A DNA stretch of 32,973 nucleotides, taken from Hyphomicrobiales bacterium. Lineage in GTDB: Bacteria; Pseudomonadota; Alphaproteobacteria; Rhizobiales; Rhizobiaceae. The stretch lies in assembly GCA_900472785.1 (NCBI GenBank), contig UCJH01000037.1, forward strand, positions 1-32,973, given 5' to 3'. Under the pieces are notes generated by a model. That model had not been told where the DNA came from, did no database searches, and saw nothing but the letters and a program-made list of their open reading frames with translations. The position numbers and the translations under genes are program-made. Positions 8,271 through 17,046 of the stretch are shown here, one piece after another (position 1 is the stretch's first letter; each line of letters starts with the position of its first letter).

Positions 8271-8939
8271 GCGGTCCGTCAGGGTGAGATCGCCGTTTTC
8301 ATCGACGGAAACCTCGATACCGATATAGCCGGGGATGGTCTGGTGCGCCGTTTCGAACGGATGCGTATGCGTCGCGGTGATGACCATGACGTCGGCGCCC
8401 GCCGATTCGCCCGCGATCACGCCGGCTGCGACGTCTTCGAACACCAGGCAGTCCTTCGCATCGAAGCCGACGCGTTTTGCGCCGAGCAGGTAGCATTCCG
8501 GGCTTGGCTTGCCGCGCGAGACGTCTTCGGCGATGACGATGAACTTCGGTTCCGGCAGGCCGGCGGCGGCGATGCGCACCTTGGCGAGTTCGCGCGGCGA
8601 CGAAGTGACGATCGCCCAGCGCTCCGGCGGCAGGCTTTTCAGGAATTCGATGGCGCCGGGTAGCGGCTTCACACCCTCGACGTCCTCGATCTCGCCCTGG
8701 CAGATGATCGCCGATTCGACCTCCGGATCGACGCCCGGCAGGCCGAGCTGGCGGATCGTATCGACACCGCGCTTGCCGTGCATGGTCGGCAGGAAGGTTG
8801 CAACATCCAGGCCATGGCTTTCCGCCCAGCGTCCCCAGACCCGTTCAGCCGCCTCGATGGAGCTCAGCAGCGTTCCATCCATGTCGAACAGGAAAGCGGA
8901 ATATTTCTTGCCGAAGACCGGCGACGACGGGGAAGACAA
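8265..8939 (-). CDS. HAD-superfamily (subfamily IA) phosphatase
   Basis: A 224-residue haloacid-dehalogenase-fold hydrolase. Motif I is DMDGT at 19-23 (nucleophile Asp19, acid/base Asp21), motif II is Thr112 in VTSSP, motif III is Lys144 in RGKPSPECYL, and motif IV is Glu168-Asp169 in VFEDVAAG. A helical cap domain lies between motif I and II, as in beta-phosphoglucomutase, glycerol-3-phosphatase and sugar-phosphate phosphatases. The substrate is likely a small phosphorylated sugar or polyol, by family only. The gene is convergent with the VOC gene, and the two stop codons sit in one hairpin. Confidence 0.88.
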   Translation of the reverse strand: MSSPSSPVFGKKYSAFLFDMDGTLLSSIEAAERVWGRWAESHGLDVATFLPTMHGKRGVDTIRQLGLPGVDPEVESAIICQGEIEDVEGVKPLPGAIEFLKSLPPERWAIVTSSPRELAKVRIAAAGLPEPKFIVIAEDVSRGKPSPECYLLGAKRVGFDAKDCLVFEDVAAGVIAGESAGADVMVITATHTHPFETAHQTIPGYIGIEVSVDENGDLTLTDRR

Positions 8940-9058
8940 GAGGCGAACTCCTTCGATTTCGGCAAACCGCCTTTGCGGCGGCGATGCAAGCCAGTCCCGA
9001 ATAAGGGGATTCCCTCTTCAGATCAAACGCATATCGGCGCAAAGTGCATTCTTCCGCC

Positions 9059-9670
9059 TCATGGCGTCGAGACGGCGAGACGCAGGCCCATCAGGCCGAA
9101 GGCGCCGGCAAATCCGCGCCGCATCCAGACGATGACATTCGGCCGGTCCATCACATGCCGCCGCGCCGCTGCGGCAAAGACGCCGTAGAGGATGAAGACC
9201 AGAAAGGTCAGAAGCATGAACACGGCGGCGAGGCCCAGCATGAAAATGGTCGGCTCTCCAGTCGTCGCCGGTACGAATTGCGGCAGGAAGGCGAGGAAGA
9301 ACAACGACAGCTTCGGATTGAGGCTGTTGAGCAGCACCGCCGTTCCGATGATCCTGCGTGCCGGAACCGGGGGTGCGTCGTCGGTGATCCGCAGGCTGTC
9401 GCGGTCGCGCAGAACACTCCAGGCCATGTAGAGCAGATAGGCGACCCCGAGATATTTGATCGCCTCGAAGGCCAGGGCGCTGGTGTGCAGCAGGGCCGAC
9501 AACCCGGCAATGCTGGCGACGATATGCGGCAGGATGCCCAGCGTGCAACCGAAGGCGGCGATGATGCTGGCGCGCGCGCCGCTGTTGAGCCCGGTCGCCA
9601 GCGTATAAAGCACGCCGGTGCCGGGCAGGAGAATGATGATGAGCGAGGTCAGCAGGTAATCGAGCGTCAT
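9059..9670 (-). CDS. LysE/RhtB-family amino-acid exporter
   Basis: A 203-residue membrane protein with about six hydrophobic segments. The N-terminal signature LPGTGVLYTLATGLNSG (15-31) corresponds to the tPGP-type motif of the family, with Thr where the second Pro usually stands. AFEAIKYLGVAYLLYMAW (67-84) is the second conserved segment. It should export amino acids or related metabolites across the inner membrane. The start is placed at MTLDYLL; in-frame ATGs 4 and 10 codons upstream are alternatives. The AraC-type regulator lies 75 bp upstream on the same strand and is a likely local controller. Confidence 0.88.
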   Translation of the reverse strand: MTLDYLLTSLIIILLPGTGVLYTLATGLNSGARASIIAAFGCTLGILPHIVASIAGLSALLHTSALAFEAIKYLGVAYLLYMAWSVLRDRDSLRITDDAPPVPARRIIGTAVLLNSLNPKLSLFFLAFLPQFVPATTGEPTIFMLGLAAVFMLLTFLVFILYGVFAAAARRHVMDRPNVIVWMRRGFAGAFGLMGLRLAVSTP

Positions 9671-9745
9671 GATACGGTCCATCCGTTGTTGGAAGGACAC
9701 TGTGCCCGTATCCCGGCGGGGCAGTCTTGAACGAAATTGCAGGCC

Positions 9746-10549
9746 TCAGCGGATAGCCTGGCGGTAGGCGCCCGGCGTCATGCCGTAGGCGCGCACGAAG
9801 ATGCGGGTCATGTGGCTCTGGTCGGCAAAACCGCCTGATAGTGCAGCCTCCGACAGTGGCAGCCCCTGCCCGATCAGCCGCCGGGCGATGCCGAGCCGAC
9901 GCTGGACCAGATAGGCATGCGGCGTCATGCCGGTGGCACGGCTGAAGCCGCGCAGCACCTGGAAGCGCGTGAGGCCGCTTGCCCGCGCCAGGTCGTCCAG
10001 CGTCACGGCCGCAGTCGGATCGTCATCGATAAGACTGCGCGCCCTGTCTATCGGCGGAGCGCCCGCGATGCGATGCGGTTTTTCGATGAGATGTGCGGCC
10101 GCCAGCAACAGCAGGCCGGTCTGCGAAGGCAACCTGTCCACGGGATCAAGGGTCGTCATCTCCTGATAAAGCGACAGGAAATTCCGGGCGGGAGACCGAT
10201 CCGTCATGACCGGATGCGAGAAAACACAATCAGCCGACCGGCCTTCGGTGATATCGAGGCCTGCCTGTTCCACCAGTCTCGGATCGAGATAGAGCATGCG
10301 CCAGGCACGTCCCGTTTCGGTGATCGGCGTTCCGTCATGCACCTCCCCGGGATTGACGGTGATGACGTCGCCGGGGCCGGCCTCGACCGGACCGCGGCCG
10401 CTCGCCGATTTCTGGGCGCCACGCGTGATCACGCCGATACCGAACTGATCGTGGGTGTGGCGGCCGAAGCTGTGGGCGCTGTCGGCCTCGATGGCTTCCA
10501 CGCCTTCGACAACACACCGCCGCATCCGGAACTGGCTGGTTTTCGGCAT
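9746..10549 (-). CDS. AraC-family transcriptional regulator
   Basis: A 267-residue regulator. The N-terminal half is an AraC-type cupin sensor (HTHDQFGIGVITRGAQ at 31-46, PGDVITVNPGEVHDG at 59-73). The C-terminal half has the two helix-turn-helices, LDDLARASGLTRFQVLRGF (184-202) and LSEAALSGGFADQSHMTRIF (232-251), followed by the family end motif GMTPGAYR. The chosen ATG gives the usual length and leaves a 4-bp gap to the preceding GFA gene; the frame is open for another 93 codons but those overlap the GFA gene. It precedes a LysE exporter, a recurrent pairing in Proteobacteria. Confidence 0.9.
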   Translation of the reverse strand: MPKTSQFRMRRCVVEGVEAIEADSAHSFGRHTHDQFGIGVITRGAQKSASGRGPVEAGPGDVITVNPGEVHDGTPITETGRAWRMLYLDPRLVEQAGLDITEGRSADCVFSHPVMTDRSPARNFLSLYQEMTTLDPVDRLPSQTGLLLLAAAHLIEKPHRIAGAPPIDRARSLIDDDPTAAVTLDDLARASGLTRFQVLRGFSRATGMTPHAYLVQRRLGIARRLIGQGLPLSEAALSGGFADQSHMTRIFVRAYGMTPGAYRQAIR

Positions 10550-10553
10550 CTGC

Positions 10554-10958
10554 TCAGTCCCGCTCCCGGCCCGGCAGCATCGCGACTTCGCCGAACCAGT
10601 TGGCGGCCGATTCGCACCAGATCTGATGGTTCGGTGCAAGCGCCTTGCGCTGGCGGATATTGCCCCAGCGGATGCCGATTTCCTCGGCGTCCTCGTCCGT
10701 TCCGGTCGTGTAAATCGGCGAGCCGCAATCGCCGCAGAACATCTGGTAGCGGATGCGGCCGTTGGCGCCGGTCTTGACATAGGTCTTCGGCATGCCGGCG
10801 GTGACGCGAAAATCCTCGCGCCGGGCAAAGGCCGTGACCCTATAGGCGCTGCCGGTCAGTTGCTGGCAATCGACGCAATGGCAAATCCCGATATCGTCGG
10901 GATCGATCACCGCTTCATAGGATATGGCGCCGCAATGGCATTGCCCGTCGATCTTCAT
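10554..10958 (-). CDS. GFA/CENP-V-type zinc protein
   Basis: A 134-residue protein of the glutathione-dependent formaldehyde-activating enzyme-like fold. The zinc-ligand sets are visible: CHCG (7-10), CHCVDCQ (26-32) and CGDC (75-78). The start MKIDGQCHCG has a good ribosome site (GAGGAG), better than the ATG 11 codons upstream. The family binds two zinc ions; a few members form or cleave glutathione adducts but most have no known reaction. It lies 32 bp after iolB and 4 bp before the AraC gene on the same strand, so it may be read from the inositol operon. Confidence 0.87.
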   Translation of the reverse strand: MKIDGQCHCGAISYEAVIDPDDIGICHCVDCQQLTGSAYRVTAFARREDFRVTAGMPKTYVKTGANGRIRYQMFCGDCGSPIYTTGTDEDAEEIGIRWGNIRQRKALAPNHQIWCESAANWFGEVAMLPGRERD

Positions 10959-10990
10959 GGCCTCTCCTCTTCCGGAGAGAGTGTAGCGCA

Positions 10991-11791
10991 TCAGCCGCCG
11001 GTTAACAGCCAGGCGTGCTCCTTGGCGTTGTTGAATTTCCAGACACGCGACGGACCGGCCATGACGTTGAGGTAATAGAGGTCGTAGCCGTGGATGGTGG
11101 CGCAGGGGTGATAGCCCTTCGGCACCAGCGTGACATCGCCGTTTTCGACCGCCATGGCTTCGTCCAGCGACCGGTCGTCGGTGTAGACGCGCTGGAACGC
11201 AAAGCCCTGCGGCGGGTTCAGGCGATGGTAATAGGTTTCCTCCAGGAAGCTCTCGTCCGGCAGGTTGTCCTGATCATGCTTGTGCGAGGGATAGGACGAC
11301 GTGTTGCCGTTTGGCGTGATCACCTCGACCACCAGCAGCGAACGGGCGGAATTGTCGTCTTCCGGCATGATGTTGGTGACGTGACGAACATTCGAGCCCT
11401 TGCCGCGGGTGAACTGCGGATGGGTGCCCGGAGGGATGAGCTTGGTCTTGAAGTCGCCGCCGCCCGGCGCGGAGCATACGGCGAGTTCGAGATCCGTTTC
11501 CGCCGTTACCGACCAGCGCGCGCCCGCCCTGATGTAAAGCGAATGCGGGGCGCCCTCGAACGGGGTCATGCGCTCGCCGACGACGCCGAAATCTTGGCCG
11601 TCGGCGGTCGTCCTGCCCTTGCCGGAAATCCAGACGAGGCAGACTTCGCGATCGCCGGTCTCGCCCGAGGCTGTCTCGCCGGCCTTCAGCCGGTGCATGT
11701 CGAAACCGACATAGGTCCAGCCGGCATTATCAGGCGTCACATGGGTGACGCGGCCTTGGTCACCATTGGGCTTCACGAGCAGGTTCGGCAT
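10991..11791 (-). CDS. iolB: 5-deoxy-glucuronate isomerase IolB
   Basis: A 266-residue bicupin enzyme that isomerises 5-deoxy-D-glucuronate to 5-dehydro-2-deoxy-D-gluconate in inositol catabolism. The C-terminal cupin carries the metal-ligand segments YPSHKHD (167-173), LEETYYHR (183-190) and PKGYHPC (224-230). The start MPNLLVKP follows AGGAG. It is the last iol gene of the minus-strand operon. A 205-bp palindromic element occupies most of the 273-bp gap to iolE, so its expression may differ from that of iolCDE. Identity rests on sequence features plus operon context and is strong. Confidence 0.95.
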   Translation of the reverse strand: MPNLLVKPNGDQGRVTHVTPDNAGWTYVGFDMHRLKAGETASGETGDREVCLVWISGKGRTTADGQDFGVVGERMTPFEGAPHSLYIRAGARWSVTAETDLELAVCSAPGGGDFKTKLIPPGTHPQFTRGKGSNVRHVTNIMPEDDNSARSLLVVEVITPNGNTSSYPSHKHDQDNLPDESFLEETYYHRLNPPQGFAFQRVYTDDRSLDEAMAVENGDVTLVPKGYHPCATIHGYDLYYLNVMAGPSRVWKFNNAKEHAWLLTGG

Positions 11792-11827
11792 GGTGGTCTC
11801 CTGTTGCATGGTCTGTGGTGGGAGTGA

Positions 11828-12032
11828 TTACCCCTCACCAAGTGCGCCCAGCGTTCGACTGCGTCTCACACGGGCTTACTATCCTCTCCCGCAAGGGGAG
11901 AGGTAGGGTGCCACACTCACCATCTCTCAGATGAGGCGAGATGGTGCGGCGGGTTTTCCTCTCCCCTTGTGGGAGAGGATACGAAGGCCGGGTGAGCGTC
12001 AGCGAACCCTTGGCCGAAGTTGGTGAGGGGTA
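11828..12032. repeat. 205-bp palindromic intergenic element (RIME-like) between iolE and iolB
   Basis: The element is bounded by perfect 13-bp inverted repeats, TACCCCTCACCAA (11828-11840) and TTGGTGAGGGGTA (12020-12032). Inside are two hairpins with CCTCTCCC/GGGAGAGG stems (11883-11903 and 11958-11978) that are near reverse complements of each other. A central hairpin has 9-bp arms, CACCATCTC (11918-11926) and GAGATGGTG (11938-11946). All pairs centre near 11930-11932, so the whole unit is one long imperfect palindrome. Rhizobia carry many such non-coding mosaic elements. I cannot count genome copies from one window. No coding capacity is seen. Confidence 0.8.
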
Positions 12033-12064
12033 CAAAGCCGATCACCAAGGCGCCAAACGGGAAA

Positions 12065-12982
12065 TCACCCCTTCGGAAAGCCTTCCGTCTCGACCGTATA
12101 CCCGGCCGCCGTCATGACGCGCATCAACTCCGCATAGCCGATCTCGGCCATCTTCTGCGGCGGAGCGTTGCGGGGATCCTGCTCGGCCTCGACCACGAAC
12201 CAGCCCTCATAACCATAATCTGCGAAGCGCTTGACGATGGCGCCGAAATCGAGCGAGCCGTCGCCGGGTACGGTGAAGGCACCGAGTGCGACGGCATCGA
12301 GGAAGGACTGTTTCGACCGGTCCAGCCCATCGATGACCGACTGGCGGATGTCCTTGACGTGCACATGGTTGATGCGGGCGTGGTGATTGTCGATGGCGCG
12401 CAGGACGTCGCCGCCGGCAAATTTCAGGTGGCCGGCATCGAGCAGCAGCGGAATGCCCTCGCCCGAATTCTTCATGAAGGCATCGAGTTCCGGCTCGGTT
12501 TCGACGACGGCGGCCATGTGGTGGTGATAGGAAAGCGGCATGCCCTGATCGGCGCACCATTCGCCGAATTCCGTGACGCGACGCGCATAGGCCTTCATCT
12601 CGTCATCGGAAAGCTTCGGCTTGGTGGCGAGCGGCTTGGAGCGATCGCCCTGGATCGAGCGGCCGACTTCGCCATAAACGATGCAGGGCGCGTTGACGGC
12701 CTTGAACAGCTCGATCATGGGCGCGATGCGGTCCTTGTTGGCCGAAAGCTCCTCGTTGACCAGCGTGCCGGAGAACCAGCCGCCGCACAACGTCACGTCG
12801 GCGGCGCGCAGGATCGGCAGCATCTCCTGCGGATTGCTCGGGAAGCGGCGGCCTTGCTCCATGCCGGTGAAGCCGGCGCCGCGCGACTGGCGCAGGCATT
12901 CTTCAAGCGATACGTCGTCGCTCAGTTCAGGAAGGTCGTCGTTCCACCAGGCGATGGGCGACATGCCGAGTTTGGCTTTCAT
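12065..12982 (-). CDS. iolE: Myo-inosose-2 dehydratase IolE
   Basis: A 305-residue TIM-barrel lyase of the xylose-isomerase-like family that removes water from 2-keto-myo-inositol. Conserved metal and substrate segments visible are YHHHMAAVVE (152-161), LLLDAGHLKFAGGD (179-192) and INHVHVKDI (204-212). The ATG follows AAGGAG. The length is standard for the family. The gene lies 155 bp after iolD in the operon, and that gap contains another palindromic repeat. Its product is the substrate of IolD. Confidence 0.95.
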   Translation of the reverse strand: MKAKLGMSPIAWWNDDLPELSDDVSLEECLRQSRGAGFTGMEQGRRFPSNPQEMLPILRAADVTLCGGWFSGTLVNEELSANKDRIAPMIELFKAVNAPCIVYGEVGRSIQGDRSKPLATKPKLSDDEMKAYARRVTEFGEWCADQGMPLSYHHHMAAVVETEPELDAFMKNSGEGIPLLLDAGHLKFAGGDVLRAIDNHHARINHVHVKDIRQSVIDGLDRSKQSFLDAVALGAFTVPGDGSLDFGAIVKRFADYGYEGWFVVEAEQDPRNAPPQKMAEIGYAELMRVMTAAGYTVETEGFPKG

Positions 12983-13083
12983 GAAAAGTCTCCTTGGAGG
13001 AAAGCAAGCGGCCTTCCTGTGTTTTATGCTTTTCCAGTCCTCTTCTCCTCCATGCCACCTTCTCCGACGTGCCGTGCGGGTGG

Positions 13084-13106
13084 ATTCTCGGGTCGAGCCC
13101 GAGGAT
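13084..13106. repeat. Short palindromic repeat between iolD and iolE
   Basis: ATTCTCGGG and CCCGAGGAT form a 9-bp stem (one G-T pair) around the loop TCGAG. Weaker complementarity of CTCTTC-rich and GAAGAG-rich flanks extends the structure over most of the 155-bp iolD-iolE gap. Sequences like this CTCGGGTCGAGCCCGAGGA core recur between rhizobial genes by my recollection. It may act as an mRNA stability or processing element in the operon. Confidence 0.5.
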
Positions 13107-13137
13107 GACGGAGAGGAAGAGAGCCGTGTTCTCTGTT

Positions 13138-14991
13138 CTAACCGATAATCTGGGCGGAAAGCGCCTTGATATAGGCGTCGCGCGCCTTGTTGACCTCGGG
13201 GCGATCGCTCACTTCCGGCACCGCGACATCCCACCAGTGGCCACCTTCCTTGGTGGTGATCAAGGGATCGGTGTCGATCACGATGACGGTCGTGCGGCCA
13301 TTGTCCTTGGTGACCTTCAGGGCCTGCTCCAGCTCTGCGATCGATGCGACCTTGAGCGCGACGGCACCCATCGCTTCGGCATGCTTGCGGAAATCGATAT
13401 CCGGCATCACCTCGTGATAGCTGTCCTTCAGCAAATTGTTGAAGTTGGCGCCGCCGGTGCCCATCTGCAGCCGGTTGATGCAGCCGTAGCCTCGGTTGTC
13501 GAGGAGAACAACGGTAATCTTCTTGCCCATCATCACAGAGGTCGAAAGCTCGGAATTCAGCATCATGTAGGATCCGTCGCCGACCATGACGACGACATCC
13601 GCATCCGGCCGCGCCATCTTGACGCCAAGGCCGCCGGCCACTTCGTAGCCCATGCAGGAAAAGCCGTATTCCATGTGATAGGAGCCAGGCGAGGTCGCCG
13701 GCCAGAGCTTGTGCAACTCGCCCGGAAGGCCGCCGGCAGCGCAGAGAAGCACGGTGTTTTCGCCGGAATGGTTGCGGGCCGTGGCGCCGATGACCTGTGC
13801 ATCCGACGGCAGGGCGACATTGGTCGGCGCCATCGCCTTTTCGGCGGCGGCCATCCACTCGGCCTTGAGCTTGACGGCCTGGTCCTTGAGCGCGGCAGGC
13901 GCGGTCCAGCCGCCGAGGGCAGCCGAGAGCGCCTCGATGGTCACCTTGGCATCGCCGACCACGGGAAGGGCATTGTGCTTGGCGGCATCGAAGCTTGCGG
14001 TGTTGATGCCCAGGAACTTGACGTCCGGGTTCTTGAAGATCGCCCAGGAACCGGTGGTGAAGTCCTGCAGGCGCGTGCCGATGGCAAGCACCAGATCGGC
14101 CTGATCGATGATCGCATTGGCTGACGAGGTGCCGGTGACGCCGACCGAACCCATGGACAGCGGGTGGCGCTCGTCGATCGAGGACTTGCCGGCCTGGGTG
14201 ACGACGACGGGAATGCCGTGCTTTTCAGCGAAAGCCGCCAGTTCCTTGGTGGCGAGCGAATAGAGCACGCCGCCGCCGGAGATGATCGCCGGTTTGGTCG
14301 AGGCTTTCAGCGCCGCAACGGCGGCTGCAAGCTCGTTGTCGTCGGCATGCTGGCGACGGAAGGTCCAGACCTTTTCATCGAAGAAGCTTTCCGGATAGTC
14401 GAAGGCTTCCGCCTGCACATCCTGGCAGAGCGACAGGCAGACCGGGCCGCAATCGACGGGATCGGTCATGACCTGCATCGCCCGCTTCAAGGCCGAGATG
14501 ATCTGCTCCGGACGGGTGATGCGGTCGAAATAACGGACGACCGGGCGGAAGGCGTCATTGGCCGTGAGCGTGCCATCGCCATAGCTTTCGATCTGCTGCA
14601 GCACCGGATCCGGCGCGCGGTTGGCGAAGACGTCGCCGGGAAGAAAGAGAACGGGGATGCGATTGACATGCGCGACGCCGGCCGCCGTCACCATGTTCAG
14701 AGCGCCGGGGCCGATCGAGGTGGTGCAGGCCATGAAGCGCTGGCGGAACGAGGCCTTGGCATAGGCAATGGCCGCATGCGCCATGCCCTGTTCGTTGTGC
14801 GCGCGATAGGTCGGCAGGGTATCCTTGATGCCGTACAGCGCCTCGCCGATGCCGGCGACGTTGCCGTGGCCGAAAATAGCGAAGATGCCGCCAAAGATCG
14901 GCAGTTTTTCACCATCGACCACCGTCATCTGCTTCGTCAGGAACCGCGCGACGGCTTGCGCCATGGTCAGGCGCACTGTTTTCGAGCTCAT
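13138..14991 (-). CDS. iolD: 3D-(3,5/4)-trihydroxycyclohexane-1,2-dione hydrolase IolD
   Basis: A 617-residue thiamine-diphosphate enzyme that opens the inositol-derived ring to 5-deoxy-D-glucuronate. The catalytic Glu67 lies in AHNEQGMAHAA, and the ThDP/magnesium motif starts with GDGS (471-474) and ends at Asn499 (VVLLDN). The three-domain PYR-central-PP order of acetolactate-synthase relatives is evident. The start has a strong ribosome site (GAGGAGG). It lies 65 bp downstream of iolC on the same strand, and iolE follows. The identification is firm from motifs and context. Confidence 0.95.
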   Translation of the reverse strand: MSSKTVRLTMAQAVARFLTKQMTVVDGEKLPIFGGIFAIFGHGNVAGIGEALYGIKDTLPTYRAHNEQGMAHAAIAYAKASFRQRFMACTTSIGPGALNMVTAAGVAHVNRIPVLFLPGDVFANRAPDPVLQQIESYGDGTLTANDAFRPVVRYFDRITRPEQIISALKRAMQVMTDPVDCGPVCLSLCQDVQAEAFDYPESFFDEKVWTFRRQHADDNELAAAVAALKASTKPAIISGGGVLYSLATKELAAFAEKHGIPVVVTQAGKSSIDERHPLSMGSVGVTGTSSANAIIDQADLVLAIGTRLQDFTTGSWAIFKNPDVKFLGINTASFDAAKHNALPVVGDAKVTIEALSAALGGWTAPAALKDQAVKLKAEWMAAAEKAMAPTNVALPSDAQVIGATARNHSGENTVLLCAAGGLPGELHKLWPATSPGSYHMEYGFSCMGYEVAGGLGVKMARPDADVVVMVGDGSYMMLNSELSTSVMMGKKITVVLLDNRGYGCINRLQMGTGGANFNNLLKDSYHEVMPDIDFRKHAEAMGAVALKVASIAELEQALKVTKDNGRTTVIVIDTDPLITTKEGGHWWDVAVPEVSDRPEVNKARDAYIKALSAQIIG

Positions 14992-15056
14992 TGTTTCCTC
15001 CTCGAACGAGGACTTCGCCTCGTTTTATCTGATATGTCGGGACAGCGCAGGTTGCT

Positions 15057-16982
15057 TCAGGCCGCCTTGGACTCACCCAGCTGCAGCCACAGGCCAACCA
15101 GCGCGCCGAACTTGCCGGCCATGTCGGCGATCGCCTGCTCATCGTTCATGGTGCCGCCCAGCCAGGCCTTGGCCGCATCCGCAAAAATCGTGCGTCCGAC
15201 GGCAAAACCCTTGACGGTGCGCGATGTCCGGGCGGCGGTGAAGCCTTCCTTCAGCGCCTCGTACGGCGCTTCCAGCCCCAGCAAAACGACGCCGCGGCAC
15301 AGCGGATCGCGCGTTTCGAGCACGGCGTCGATCGCCGCCCAGGCGCCAACGCTGGCCTGCGGCTCGAGCTTCCACCAGTCGGGCTTGAGGCCGGCGTCGT
15401 AAAGCTCGGTCAGTGCCCGCGGGATGGTCTGGTCGTCGAGCGTGCCGTGCTTGCCGGCGATGATCTCGATCAGGATTTCGCGGCCGACCTTGCGGGCCGC
15501 CTCGAAGGCGGAGCGCAGCTTGGCGATCTGGGTTGCCTTGAGTTCGGCCGGATCGTCCGGGTGGAAGAAACTCAAGACCTTGATGCAGTGATCGACCGGC
15601 CAGTCGATCAGCCTCGAGCCGAGATCCTGGCTGAATTCGAACTGCAGCGGGCGGGAGCCCGGAAGCTCGATCGGCTTGCCGATCCAGAAGTTCCTGTTGA
15701 CGGCGAACAGCGCGTCGCGGCCGTATTTATCGTCGATCAGCATGCCGAAGCCGGGGCGGCCGTCGGCAATACGCTCGGCCGCCTTGACGGCTAGAACCTT
15801 GAAGGCCGGGATACGCGCCAAGAGGTCGTCATTGCCATCGGCGAGATCCTCCAGCTGGCTGCGATGATCGATGGCGAGCGCCATCAGCTGCGGGATGTCG
15901 CGGCGGCGGGTGGTGGCCCAATGGACATGGTTGATCGCCTCGTCCTTGCGCAGAGCCCGTTCCTTGCTGCCGTTTTCGAGGAAGAACTGAAGCTCTGTCC
16001 AGGTCGGGATTTCCGGCGCACAGAGCAGGCGCGACACGGCGAAGGCGCCGCAGGCATTGGCCCAGGTTGCGGATGTCGCATGCGGCTCGCCCTTCAGCCA
16101 GCCGCGCAAGAAGCCGGACATGAAAGCGTCGCCGGCGCCGAGCACGTTGTAGACCTCGATCGGAAAGCCCTTGCCGACGATGCCATCCTCCAGATTGTCG
16201 GAAATCGCGCCGTCATAAACGATGCAGCCCATCGGGCCGCGCTTCAGGACGATCGTCGCCTTCGAATTGGCCCGGATGGTCTTCAGTGCAGCGAGCAAAT
16301 CGCTATCGCCCGAGGCGATCAGTACCTCCTCTTCGGTGCCGACGATCAGGTCGCAATCGGCCAGAACTGTCCGCAAATGGGCGGACACCTTGTCCGACGC
16401 GATGTAGCGGTTGTCACCGGCGTCGTGGCCGGCGAGACCCCAGAGGTTCGGACGGTAATCGATATCGAACACCACCTTGGCGCCGCTGGCCTTGGCGATG
16501 CGGATCGCCTTGCGCTGCGCCGCATCGGTATGCGGCTTGGCGAAATGCGTGCCGGTGACGAGAATGGCGCGCGCGGAACGGATGAAATCTTCCGACACAT
16601 CCTCCTCGCACAGCGCGCTGTCGGCGCAGTTGTCGCGATAGAACAGAAGCGGGAAGGAATGGTCGCTTTCCACCGACAGGATGGCAAGCGCCGTCAGGCG
16701 TTCCGGATCGGTGACGATGCCCCTGGTCTCGACGCCTTCGCGCTCCAGCTGCTCGCGGATGAAGCGGCCCATCTGCTCCTTGCCGACACGCGTCAGAAGC
16801 GCGGATTTCAGGCCGAGCCGGGCGGTGCCGACGGAAATATTGGTGGGGCAGCCGCCGACGGACTTGGCAAAGCTCGCCACATCCTCGAGGCGCGTGCCGA
16901 TCTGCTGACCGTAGAGATCCACCGAGGCGCGGCCGATGGTGATCAGATCCAGCGGCTTGTCTGCTGTCGTCGTCTGGCTCAA
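15057..16982 (-). CDS. iolC: Fused 5-dehydro-2-deoxygluconokinase IolC with DUF2090 domain
   Basis: A 641-residue two-domain protein. Residues 10-340 are a PfkB sugar kinase: GRASVDLYG near the start, GGCPTNIS (43-50) and the catalytic signature NVLGAGDAFMSGFL (279-292, base Asp285). It phosphorylates 5-dehydro-2-deoxy-D-gluconate. Residues from about 355 to 641 form DUF2090, an aldolase-like TIM barrel often fused to IolC and proposed to supply the IolJ aldolase step; that second activity is inference. I choose a TTG start because GGGAGGA precedes it at proper spacing. The upstream ATG (17075) would place the promoter and Arg/Lys-rich leader inside the protein. Confidence 0.93.
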   Translation of the reverse strand: MSQTTTADKPLDLITIGRASVDLYGQQIGTRLEDVASFAKSVGGCPTNISVGTARLGLKSALLTRVGKEQMGRFIREQLEREGVETRGIVTDPERLTALAILSVESDHSFPLLFYRDNCADSALCEEDVSEDFIRSARAILVTGTHFAKPHTDAAQRKAIRIAKASGAKVVFDIDYRPNLWGLAGHDAGDNRYIASDKVSAHLRTVLADCDLIVGTEEEVLIASGDSDLLAALKTIRANSKATIVLKRGPMGCIVYDGAISDNLEDGIVGKGFPIEVYNVLGAGDAFMSGFLRGWLKGEPHATSATWANACGAFAVSRLLCAPEIPTWTELQFFLENGSKERALRKDEAINHVHWATTRRRDIPQLMALAIDHRSQLEDLADGNDDLLARIPAFKVLAVKAAERIADGRPGFGMLIDDKYGRDALFAVNRNFWIGKPIELPGSRPLQFEFSQDLGSRLIDWPVDHCIKVLSFFHPDDPAELKATQIAKLRSAFEAARKVGREILIEIIAGKHGTLDDQTIPRALTELYDAGLKPDWWKLEPQASVGAWAAIDAVLETRDPLCRGVVLLGLEAPYEALKEGFTAARTSRTVKGFAVGRTIFADAAKAWLGGTMNDEQAIADMAGKFGALVGLWLQLGESKAA

Positions 16983-17046
16983 TGCTTCCTCCCGGCGGGC
17001 GCGTCGAATGCCCTGGCGTTTTCTCTGCTTTTTTGGCGATCGGCTT

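Noticed and set aside
12065..13858. A single 597-codon frame spanning iolE and part of iolD
   Set aside because: Only its C-terminal 305 codons are IolE. The earlier part is iolD DNA read out of frame plus the repeat-bearing gap, so it is not a fusion gene.
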